From contig VGCF01000026.1 of NCBI GenBank assembly GCA_016870135.1, positions 1 through 11,184 of the forward strand: DNA of 11,184 bases. Direction: 5' to 3'. The position numbers and the translations under genes are program-made. Shown here one piece after another: positions 1 to 6,302 of this stretch; within the stretch, counting starts at the first letter, position 1; each line of letters opens with the position of its first letter. The DNA is from Alphaproteobacteria bacterium. Its GTDB lineage: Bacteria; Pseudomonadota; Alphaproteobacteria; Holosporales; Holosporaceae. The notes under the pieces were generated by a model. It made no database searches and had not been told where the DNA came from. It saw only the letters and a program-made list of their open reading frames with translations.

Positions 1-1
1 C

Positions 2-207
2 GAGCGGTATCACAACCCAGATTATCAAGATATTTGGGAAGCAAAAGAGTTTAAGCTAACCACAATTACACCGGATAATGATTTGATTACATACATCCTT
101 ATCCAAGACAAAATAAGAGTCACAAGAAGATCAACGATTTGGCGAAAGCACAAGGGTGATTGGAAGCTCCTCTGTCACCAAGGGACCTTGATTGAGGGAG
201 GTGGCAT
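2..207 (+). pseudogene. C-terminal fragment of an NTF2/SnoaL-like (DUF4440-type) protein, cut by the window edge
   Basis: The frame starting at base 2 is open from the window edge. It contains RRSTIWRKHKGDWKLLCHQG (about 107-181), which resembles the end of DUF4440/SnoaL-like domains, where a strand ending in a Ser-x-Trp pattern leads to a W-x-hydrophobic-hydrophobic-x-H-Q-G-T finish. Proteins of this fold are small cone-shaped barrels with varied or unknown functions. The family normally ends just after HQGT, but no stop follows here: the frame runs on into the core of the next gene and closes only at 694. Out-of-frame TGA triplets at 189 and 193 suggest that a small indel removed the original stop. 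The start lies outside the window, so I cannot tell whether the upstream part is intact. The assignment rests on this motif alone. The boundary at 207 is set by the inferred start of the next gene. Confidence 0.45.
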
Positions 208-710
208 ATCAATAAGAAGGGCATTCATGTGGTCAGCAGAGGCGTCATCGTGGATCAAGATCATATTGCTCGCCTATGATCCAAGAGCGCACCCTAACCA
301 TTATTATGAATTAAATACTCCCTTTTATTATCTGCCTGGGGGGCATATCGAATGTCAAGAATCTGCGGAAAATGCTCTGATTCGCGAGATCAAAGAAGGG
401 ACAGGATTGGACGCAGAAATAGAAAAACTTTTAGGAATTATTGAACATGCATGGAATTTTCCAGGGGATGAGGTCTGTTGCCATACGCACGAAATTAATT
501 GGGTTTTCAAAATTCATAGCACAAGCCTGTCGTTTGCGGATACGTTACCGCACAAAGAGGACCACGTGCGTTTCAATAGATACCCCTTGCCCACTTGCAA
601 GCCATGGATTTGCGCCCCTTACTCCTGCTTCCTGCCTTGCCCCCCGGTTAGCAGGCGCGGATCACGGTGTTTTTTACAGCGCCATAAAACATGACCTCAA
701 GCCCGATTAA
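208..710 (+). pseudogene. Nudix hydrolase pseudogene with three frameshifts, one nonsense codon and a damaged Nudix box
   Basis: Three frames together rebuild one Nudix hydrolase, a family that cleaves nucleoside-diphosphate-linked compounds. The N-terminus (INKKGIHVVSRGVIVDQDHI, 208-267) is in one frame. The core (ILLAYDPRAHP and PGGHIECQESAE through HKEDHV) runs from about 262 to 568 in a second frame. The end continues as IPLAHLQAMDLRPLLLLPAL (580-639) in the first frame, then LAGADHGVFYSAIKHDL (about 651-701) in a third, stopping with TAA at 708-710. The break near 569 fits loss of one G, and the TAG at 577-579 stands where the family usually has Trp. The break near 648 fits loss of one base. 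The Nudix box (341-409) reads G-x5-E-x7-R-E-I-K-E-G-x-G-L, with Gly for the second metal-binding Glu. GGGAGG at 196-201 lies upstream of ATC 208, perhaps a mutated ATG. The last codon overlaps the convergent fabF stop. Confidence 0.85.
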
Positions 711-2026
711 TCCAAAAATCTGGAAAAGACCAAGCTGGCGTTTGTGCCACCAAATCCAAAGGAATTGGATACCGCATAGTTTAAATCTTTGACCGACTCT
801 GCCTCTGGTCCCACCAAATGCATGAACGTAGACTCTGGATTGTGCAAGTTTAACGTGGGCGGTAAAATCTGATCCTGCAGTGCCTTTAACGTAAAAATGG
901 CCTCCACAGCGCCAGCAGCACCCAACAAATGACCAATGGCTGATTTTGTCGATGAAATTTTTGTTCCACTGGGGAAAATACGCTCCATGGCACGCAATTC
1001 TGCTAAATCTCCTGGCGGCGTTGATGTGGCATGAGCATTAATGTACCCAATATCTTCTGGACGACATCCGGCATCGTTTAATGCCATGGTGATGGCTGAA
1101 AATGCACCGTCGCCACCTTCTGGAGGTGAAGCCATGTGAAAAGCATCGGCCGACAAACCGTAACCTAAAATTTCGCCGTAAATTTTAGCATTTCTCGAGC
1201 GTGCATGCTCTAGTGTTTCTAAAATCAATACACCTGCGCCCTCACCAATGACAAACCCATCACGATCCTTGTCCCAAGGCCGAGAGGCTTGTTCTGGACA
1301 ATCGTTGCGCGCTCTGGATAGGGCCTGCATGGCATCAAAACCACCAACGGCCAACGGACAGATGGCGGCTTCACACCCCCCTGTGACGATGACATCTGCT
1401 TTACCACAGCGCAACGCATTGATGGATTCGCCGATGGCATGGGATCCAGAAGAACAGGCTGTCACCACGGAAATATTGGGACCGCGGATGCCATGGGCAA
1501 TGGATACATGCCCAGAAGACAAGTTAATCAAAGCCGATGGTACAAAAAATGGACTGATGCGAGAACCGGCCGTAAACCGATCTGCTTCTGCCTCGATTTC
1601 AGGCAATCCACCAATGCCAGAACCTAAAATCACACCCGTGCGAATGCTTTTTTCCATACTCTCACGCGGATCCCAACCGGCGTCTGCCAGGGCTTCTCCT
1701 GCAGCCACCAAGGCCCATCGAATAAAACGACCCATTTTGCGTATGTTTTTTTGCAAATACTCTGAAAGCTGATAAGACCCTTCTGGAACCTCCCCCGCGA
1801 TTTGAGACTTAAATTGCTCTCTCTTATCATACAGCGTAATGGGACGAATGCCGCTTTGTCCAGAAACAATCTGGTTCCAAACTGGGTTTACGCCACATCC
1901 TAAAGGTGTCACCAACCCCATACCCGTGACCACAATGCGGCGACGTGCAGGGAGAAGTGAACTTTCAAGCATTCCAAGGGAAGGCAAGGACAAAGAGTCT
2001 TGAGGAATGTGAACGTGATTTGTCAT
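707..2026 (-). CDS. fabF: 3-oxoacyl-[acyl-carrier-protein] synthase II (KAS II)
   Basis: FabF condenses malonyl-ACP with a growing acyl-ACP in cytosolic type II fatty acid synthesis, mainly the longer chains. The 439-residue product has the full thiolase-fold signature: catalytic Cys191 in VTACSSGSHAIG, His332 in NAHATSTPPGD, Lys361 and His366 in KSAIGHLLGAAGA, and the late NSFGFGGTNASL loop (421-432). Family members are usually about 410-420 residues; the excess is an N-terminal extension of roughly 20-25 residues before RRRIVVTGMGLVTPLG. Met19 is therefore a plausible alternative start (about 1972). I keep the first ATG because its A is also the last base of the acpP TAA, giving a TAATG junction that suggests translational coupling. 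Neither start has a convincing Shine-Dalgarno. The gene follows acpP in the usual acpP-fabF order. Its stop overlaps the end of the Nudix pseudogene on the other strand, and I see no terminator. Confidence 0.96.
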   Translation of the reverse strand: MTNHVHIPQDSLSLPSLGMLESSLLPARRRIVVTGMGLVTPLGCGVNPVWNQIVSGQSGIRPITLYDKREQFKSQIAGEVPEGSYQLSEYLQKNIRKMGRFIRWALVAAGEALADAGWDPRESMEKSIRTGVILGSGIGGLPEIEAEADRFTAGSRISPFFVPSALINLSSGHVSIAHGIRGPNISVVTACSSGSHAIGESINALRCGKADVIVTGGCEAAICPLAVGGFDAMQALSRARNDCPEQASRPWDKDRDGFVIGEGAGVLILETLEHARSRNAKIYGEILGYGLSADAFHMASPPEGGDGAFSAITMALNDAGCRPEDIGYINAHATSTPPGDLAELRAMERIFPSGTKISSTKSAIGHLLGAAGAVEAIFTLKALQDQILPPTLNLHNPESTFMHLVGPEAESVKDLNYAVSNSFGFGGTNASLVFSRFLD

Positions 2027-2310
2027 TATACTGCTGTGTTTGAATGCGCCGATGTGCGATCAACGTGCGCCTGTAAATGGTTGATGGCATCCCCAACGGT
2101 ACGAATTTTTTCAGCCTCTGAATCGGGGATTTCGCATTTGAATTCCTCTTCCAATGCCATAATCAGTTCTACGATATCCAGGCTGTCCGCCTCTAAATCC
2201 TCTGCAAATCGGGCCTCATCCACCACTTTCTCTTCTGAAACACGCAAATTTTCTATTACGATTTTTTTGACGCGCTCGGATGTACTTTGAACAGAACTCA
2301 TTTTGATCAT
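2026..2310 (-). CDS. acpP: Acyl carrier protein
   Basis: ACP carries growing acyl chains on a 4'-phosphopantetheine arm through all steps of type II fatty acid synthesis. The product has 94 residues and the classic four-helix acidic pattern. The phosphopantetheine site is Ser43 in LEADSLDIVELIMALEEEF, followed by the IPDSEAEKIRTVGDAI stretch of helix III. Most ACPs have 75-80 residues; here a few extra residues precede ERVKKIV and about ten polar residues (RTSAHSNTAV) trail the fold. Met4 (2301) is an equally possible start, and no Shine-Dalgarno favours either. The stop overlaps the first base of fabF. The gene diverges from the devC-like gene, with a 165-bp shared upstream region. The more usual upstream neighbour, fabG, is not adjacent. 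The family call is secure; only the start is uncertain. Confidence 0.96.
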   Translation of the reverse strand: MIKMSSVQSTSERVKKIVIENLRVSEEKVVDEARFAEDLEADSLDIVELIMALEEEFKCEIPDSEAEKIRTVGDAINHLQAHVDRTSAHSNTAV

Positions 2311-2330
2311 TCATTATGTTTAGATGTCCC

Positions 2331-2341
2331 TACTATTTATC
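2331..2341 (-). promoter_or_regulatory. Possible extended -10 element for acpP-fabF
   Basis: Read on the minus strand upstream of acpP, TGTGATAAAT resembles an extended -10 (TG-n followed by a 4/6 match to TATAAT), some 20-30 bases before the start codon. No good -35 lies at 17 bp. The position fits a short leader, but in AT-rich DNA such a match is weak evidence. Confidence 0.25.
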
Positions 2342-2418
2342 ACATTTTAAAAAGTTTGGCTAGCGCCCTTTTCAGATGGACAAAGCATTCATTTGCCCTT
2401 ACACTGAAAGCATCGGTT

Positions 2419-2441
2419 TTTTAAGGAAAAAAGCCTTAAAA
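2419..2441. other. 8-bp inverted repeat in the acpP/devC intergenic region
   Basis: TTTTAAGG and CCTTAAAA are perfectly complementary and separated by the 7-base loop AAAAAAG. It lies between the divergent acpP and devC genes, 35 bases before the devC ATG. A T6 run follows (2446-2451), but the stem is AT-rich and weak, so I do not call a terminator. It could be a protein-binding palindrome or chance in AT-rich sequence. Confidence 0.3.
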
Positions 2442-2475
2442 CAGGTTTTTTATCCCAAGCGCAATTCCAGAGTCT

Positions 2476-3636
2476 ATGTCATTTTACTTTGCATGCCGAT
2501 TGGCGTATCGCCAGTTGCGTTACGAGCGTTCAAAAACGCTGACGGCCTTGTTCGGTGTTATGTTTGCCTGCGTTCTGGTTTTTATGCAATTGGGATTCCG
2601 AGATTCCCTGTTCCGCAGCGCCGCCAACTTGCCCCGCAACCTCAAAGGGGATTTGTTTGTCATGCACAATCAAAGCAATGCCATATGGCAAGGACTACCC
2701 TTTGAAAAAACACATTTGGCACGATTGTATGGACACCCCAATGTGGCCTCATTTTCCTCTGTATTATTATGTCCTGGTAAATGGAAAAATCCCTTGACCG
2801 ACGAACTGTGTACGATTCTGGTGATCGGTATTGATCCCAAAGACTCTGTGATCAGGGGAATAGAACAACTGCCATCTGTTGGCCTGTTAAACATGAGAAA
2901 CACCCTGATTTTTGACGCATTATCCAAACCCGAATTCGGCCCTGTTTCTGATTTATTGAATAAAAATGGCGTATTAGACGTGGAAATCAACAACGTTCAT
3001 GCCAGAGCCATCGGCACCTTTCAGATGGGGGCGTCTTTTGCGGCAACGGGCAACGGCATTGTCAGCCACTCCACTTTTTACAACTTATTTCCCAACACCT
3101 CTAAGACCATTGCTCATATCGGGGTGTTAAGCGTGAAAAAGGGCGCTGATATTGCTCAAACACAAAAAGAATTAACCCAGCTCAGCTCTGCGATGATTCG
3201 CATTTTACGCGCCGATCAATTGATCGAACATGAAGAAAACTATTGGAGAAAACGCACATCCATTGGCTTTACCTTTGGTATGGGGGTTGCCATTGGCTTG
3301 ATTGTTGGCATGGTCATTGTCTATCAAATTCTATTCACCGATGTTAAAAACCGCATTGCCGAATACGCGACCTTGCGGGCCATGGGGTATTCGCAACGAT
3401 ACCTTGGTTTTGTTGTGATTTCATCGGCCCTGTGGCTGGCTATTTTGGGATTTATACCAGGTGTTTTGGCGGCCAGAGGATTGTATTATATCACGGAATC
3501 AGTGACAAAATTACCCATGCTTTTACCCCTTGATACCATTGTTTCCGTCTGGTTTCTGATTTTTACCATGTGTGCGGTGGCGGGACTGTTGGCCGTACGA
3601 CAATTAAAAAGCGCCGATCCTGCAGAGCTGTTTTAA
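2476..3636 (+). CDS. devC: DevC-family ABC exporter permease (MacB/FtsX-like fold)
   Basis: This 386-residue protein matches the length and layout of DevC, the inner-membrane permease of DevBCA-type exporters, known from heterocyst glycolipid export in cyanobacteria. One membrane segment lies near the N-terminus (about 22-40, ending in FMQLGFRD). A large periplasmic domain follows (about 45-260), including GDLFVM, KWKNPLTDE and FQMGASFAATGNG. Three C-terminal segments lie at about 263-286, 310-335 and 354-374. The stretches NYWRKRTSIGFTFGMGVAIG, EYATLRAMGYSQRYL and the terminal LKSADPAELF are very characteristic of the family. It should work with an ATPase (DevA) and a membrane-fusion protein (DevB); neither is in this window, and the next gene is a small lipoprotein. 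The substrate cannot be inferred. The start fits the family N-terminus, though no strong Shine-Dalgarno precedes it. The symbol reflects family membership, not a heterocyst role. Confidence 0.88.
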   Translation: MSFYFACRLAYRQLRYERSKTLTALFGVMFACVLVFMQLGFRDSLFRSAANLPRNLKGDLFVMHNQSNAIWQGLPFEKTHLARLYGHPNVASFSSVLLCPGKWKNPLTDELCTILVIGIDPKDSVIRGIEQLPSVGLLNMRNTLIFDALSKPEFGPVSDLLNKNGVLDVEINNVHARAIGTFQMGASFAATGNGIVSHSTFYNLFPNTSKTIAHIGVLSVKKGADIAQTQKELTQLSSAMIRILRADQLIEHEENYWRKRTSIGFTFGMGVAIGLIVGMVIVYQILFTDVKNRIAEYATLRAMGYSQRYLGFVVISSALWLAILGFIPGVLAARGLYYITESVTKLPMLLPLDTIVSVWFLIFTMCAVAGLLAVRQLKSADPAELF

Positions 3637-3640
3637 TCCC

Positions 3641-3925
3641 ATGCGCCAGGGTGTTTCTCTAAAAACCCTGTGTTCAAGGGGGCGGATTATGCTGATGACT
3701 TTGGTGCTGTCTGCTTGTCAAATGGGCTGCTCGTTTCGGGGGCAACAGCATGGCATTGAAAACCAGTATATCCCTCTGCATTCTACCCCCTATGTATGCC
3801 CCATCTGTCAAAAAGGCTTGGAAAAAAAGTTGGTTTGCGAATACGAACGCCACAGGACTGCGCTGGCGGCTGAACAACAAGAGCTGGGGGATTTTGGCCC
3901 CCAGAACGACTTTTTTCATTCATAA
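3641..3925 (+). CDS. Small putative lipoprotein with a CPxC motif
   Basis: The 94-residue ORF is not a family I recognise. It reads like a lipoprotein: basic residues (Arg13, Arg15), a short hydrophobic core IMLMTLVLSA, and the lipobox LSAC with lipidated Cys26 followed by Gln, which would favour outer-membrane sorting by the usual rule. The rest is small and polar, with Cys53-Pro-Ile-Cys56 and Cys66, possibly a metal site or disulfide. The start is ambiguous. ATG 3641 lies four bases after devC and keeps the basic n-region. ATG 3689 (Met17) has a much better ribosome site (AAGGGGG, 3676-3682, six-base spacing) but leaves almost no n-region. The tight spacing suggests co-transcription with devC and perhaps an envelope role with it. 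The 3' end overlaps the convergent aminotransferase gene by 10 bp. Confidence 0.6.
   Translation: MRQGVSLKTLCSRGRIMLMTLVLSACQMGCSFRGQQHGIENQYIPLHSTPYVCPICQKGLEKKLVCEYERHRTALAAEQQELGDFGPQNDFFHS
3647..3670 (+). other. Hairpin just after devC
   Basis: CAGGGTGTTT and AAAAACCCTG form a 10-bp stem with one mismatch (G3653/A3664) around a CTCT loop. It begins ten bases after the devC stop and ends six bases before the AAGGGGG ribosome site. No U-run follows, so it is not a standard terminator. If the lipoprotein starts at 3689, this is an intercistronic structure; if at 3641, it lies within the coding region. Confidence 0.45.
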
Positions 3926-5115
3926 GAGGCGGACCTGACCCAGTTTTGCAAACGCTCTGTGGCCCGATACAGTCGATCTTCACTGGTAGCATAGGAGAAA
4001 CGCATGTATCCTGCCAACCCAAATTCCGTTCCTGGAACGCCGCTGACGTGGGCTTGTTTTAACATGGCTTGTCCCAAATCCAAATCCGATTGCACACCAC
4101 TTTGTTTCATCAAATCCGAAACATTGGCATATACATAAAACGCTCCAGCAGGGGATTGTACGGGCATGATGTCTTGCAATCCTTGGACCAGAATATCCCG
4201 TCTTTTTTCAAAAATGTCTATTCGCTGTTGTAAAAACCCTTGGGATTGTGGATCGTTCAGGGCCTGTATGGCTGCCCATTGGGCAATGCAACTGGCCCCA
4301 GAGGTACTGTGGGATTGCAACCGCGTCATACCCGAAATAATGGCTGCAGGCCCCACACCATACCCCACACGCCATCCCGTCATGGAAAAAGATTTGGATA
4401 ATCCATTGACCATCAGGGTGCGCTCTTTTAAGGCCGGATTTATTTGCAACAGAGTCGTAAACCGATGGGGCGCATAGACCAAATGTTCGTAAATGTCATC
4501 ACAAATAATGAAAATTTCAGGATGGTCCAGCAACACATCAGCCAAATCACTCCATTCTTCGGGAGTGTACACTGCCCCGGTGGGGTTACTGGGGGAATTT
4601 AAGAAAACCCCTCTAGTTTTGGGCCCGATATTGGCACGCAATCGTTCAGCCGACAGCTTAAACCCATCATTCTCTGGACACGCCACAATAACGGGTGTGG
4701 CACCAGACATTTCCACCATGGTGGGGTATGACACCCAATAGGGGGCGGGCACCATGACCTCGTCACCTTTTTGAAATAGCACCATACACGCATTAAACAA
4801 TACTTGCTTTGCCCCATTACCCACAATGACCTGGCTGGGCTGATATCCCGACAGATGGTTTTCTCTGGCCAATTTATCCACCACGGCCTGCCTTAATTCG
4901 GGCAATCCCGCAATGGGCGTATACACATGTTCGCCACGGACAATGGCATCTGTGGCGGCTTTACGCACCCATTCAGGAACGGGTAAATCGGGTTCGCCGA
5001 CACTGAGATTAATGACCTCTATACCCTGTTTGGCCAACTGATTGGCTTGTTCAGACATAGCAAGGGTAGGAGAAGACGGAATGCATTGTGCAAAATGATT
5101 CAAAAAGTCTGTCAT
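3916..5115 (-). CDS. aatA: Class I PLP aminotransferase, aspartate aminotransferase type
   Basis: This enzyme exchanges amino groups between aspartate and 2-oxoglutarate in the cytosol, using PLP. From ATG 5115 the product has 399 residues, about the length of bacterial subgroup I-gamma enzymes. Motifs, numbered from this Met: SVGEPDLPVP (38-47), YTPIAGLPELR (65-75), NSPSNPTGAVY (173-183, PLP-contacting Asn177), CDDIYEHLVY (205-214, Asp206 and Tyr209), the Schiff-base Lys241 in NGLSKSFSMTGWRVGYG with Arg249, and the substrate-carboxylate Arg372 in YMRFSYA. The frame extends ten codons further to a TTG (5145), but family N-termini align with MTDFLNHF and neither site has a strong Shine-Dalgarno, so I chose the ATG. 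The stop overlaps the convergent lipoprotein gene. The gene diverges from dusB. Whether it also uses prephenate, like some relatives, cannot be read from sequence by eye. Confidence 0.92.
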   Translation of the reverse strand: MTDFLNHFAQCIPSSPTLAMSEQANQLAKQGIEVINLSVGEPDLPVPEWVRKAATDAIVRGEHVYTPIAGLPELRQAVVDKLARENHLSGYQPSQVIVGNGAKQVLFNACMVLFQKGDEVMVPAPYWVSYPTMVEMSGATPVIVACPENDGFKLSAERLRANIGPKTRGVFLNSPSNPTGAVYTPEEWSDLADVLLDHPEIFIICDDIYEHLVYAPHRFTTLLQINPALKERTLMVNGLSKSFSMTGWRVGYGVGPAAIISGMTRLQSHSTSGASCIAQWAAIQALNDPQSQGFLQQRIDIFEKRRDILVQGLQDIMPVQSPAGAFYVYANVSDLMKQSGVQSDLDLGQAMLKQAHVSGVPGTEFGLAGYMRFSYATSEDRLYRATERLQNWVRSASYE

Positions 5116-5173
5116 AGATTCTGTCTTTTTTGATGAAGGAATCAACAGAATATCAAAATCACGGACTGATTGT

Positions 5174-5240
5174 TAGCCTTTTTCAACAGATTTCCTGATT
5201 GTCCTTTCTTGCCAAATAATGAAATAGCCTTTTTAATAGA
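5174..5240. repeat. Direct repeat TAGCCTTTTT in the aatA/dusB intergenic region
   Basis: TAGCCTTTTT occurs at 5174-5183 and again at 5225-5234, 51 bp apart. Similarity continues past the core (CAACAGA against AATAGA). The second copy runs into the -10 of the proposed dusB promoter. It may be a duplicated binding site or a small duplication remnant. Confidence 0.4.
5209..5237 (+). promoter_or_regulatory. Sigma70-type promoter for dusB-ntrY
   Basis: TTGCCA (5209-5214, 5/6 to TTGACA) and TTTAAT (5232-5237, 5/6 to TATAAT) are separated by exactly 17 bp. The predicted transcript would start near 5244 and leave a leader of about 27 bases before ATG 5271, with no clear Shine-Dalgarno in it. Confidence 0.6.
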
Positions 5241-5270
5241 GGAATATAGAATTTTAATTTGGTCTGTTTT

Positions 5271-6302
5271 ATGCGGCCCCCATTAACTGGCATTTTGGCA
5301 TCCCTCCCCCAGCCCATTATCATGTTGGCCCCCATGGCAGGCGTTACGGATTGGGTGTTTCGCCAACTGGTGCAAAAATACAGTGCCCCCAGCATGGTCG
5401 TATCGGAAATGATTGCCAGCCAATCTATGGTCAGACAAATCAAAAAAACCATGCTGCGTCATTGCCAAGAAGGGGAAAATATTGCTGTACAATTGGCTGG
5501 TAATGACCCAGACATTATGGCCGAAGCCGCCCGCCTCAGCGTGGACAAGGGGGCATGCTTGATTGACATTAATATGGGATGTCCTGTCAAAAAAATCGCC
5601 ATTAACAGCTATGCAGGTTCCGCCTTGATGAAAGATTTACCATTGGCTGCGAAAATTTTCAGAGCCATCGTTAAGGCTGTTCCCGTTCCGGTTACGGTGA
5701 AAATACGCAAAGGCTGGGATGATCAGCACCAAAACGCCAAAGACATGGTGCACATTGCCCAAGAAGAAGGCTTGGCTTATGTCACCATTCATGGGCGTAC
5801 GCGCACCCAACTGTTTTCTGGAAGGGCCGATTGGGATTTTATTGGCGCATTACAAGATACTGTGGATTTTCCCATTATTGCCAATGGGGATATTGCAACA
5901 CCAGAAGATGCCGCCAGAGTGATTGCGCGCGCAGCAGGCATTATGATTGGGCGAGGCAGTTACGGAAAACCATGGTTATTAGGACAAATTAGACATTTTC
6001 TAGACACAGGACAACACAAGGCACCTCCTTCGTTGTCAGAACAAAAAGCCATCACATCCGATCATTTTCAAAATCTTTTAATGTATTACGGCACCCAACA
6101 AGGCCTGCTGATTGCACGCAAACATTTGTCATGGTACAGCAAAGGTCTGCCTGGCGCATCAGAGTTTCGCATGCACGTTTTTCAAGAATCTGAGCCCACC
6201 GCCATCCTGGACCACATCAGTCGATTTTATGATCAGGCCATAGAATCGGATTTGGAAGGCCTATCTGCCCAGGAACAGGATAAAGCGCTGGCGGCCTCGT
6301 AA
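5271..6302 (+). CDS. dusB: tRNA-dihydrouridine synthase, DusB/NifR3 family
   Basis: DusB reduces specific uridines in the tRNA D-loop to dihydrouridine, using FMN and NADPH. The 343-residue product is close to the usual 320-350. In order: LAPMAGVTDWVFRQL (19-33, flavin-barrel entry), INMGCPVKK with catalytic Cys104 (100-108), VKIRKGWDD (143-151), IHGRTRTQLFSGRADW (173-188), IIANGDI (202-208) and the phosphate-binding IMIGRGSYGKPW (224-235), then the helical domain with RKHLSWYSKGLPGA (283-296). A TTG four codons upstream (5259) is also in frame. I prefer the ATG, though neither has a normal ribosome site and the AGAGGA at 5238 is too far away. In many alphaproteobacteria this gene (nifR3) leads the ntrBC-ntrYX cluster. 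Here its TAA shares a base with the ntrY ATG, so coupling is likely. Confidence 0.95.
   Translation: MRPPLTGILASLPQPIIMLAPMAGVTDWVFRQLVQKYSAPSMVVSEMIASQSMVRQIKKTMLRHCQEGENIAVQLAGNDPDIMAEAARLSVDKGACLIDINMGCPVKKIAINSYAGSALMKDLPLAAKIFRAIVKAVPVPVTVKIRKGWDDQHQNAKDMVHIAQEEGLAYVTIHGRTRTQLFSGRADWDFIGALQDTVDFPIIANGDIATPEDAARVIARAAGIMIGRGSYGKPWLLGQIRHFLDTGQHKAPPSLSEQKAITSDHFQNLLMYYGTQQGLLIARKHLSWYSKGLPGASEFRMHVFQESEPTAILDHISRFYDQAIESDLEGLSAQEQDKALAAS

Noticed and set aside
1248..1772. 174-residue plus-strand open frame inside fabF
   Set aside because: It is antisense to a fully conserved gene, and its translation shows no domain. It is a shadow of fabF codon usage.
2419..2451. Hairpin plus T-run as an intrinsic terminator
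   Set aside because: The stem is AT-rich and lies upstream of both divergent genes, where no transcript needs to end.
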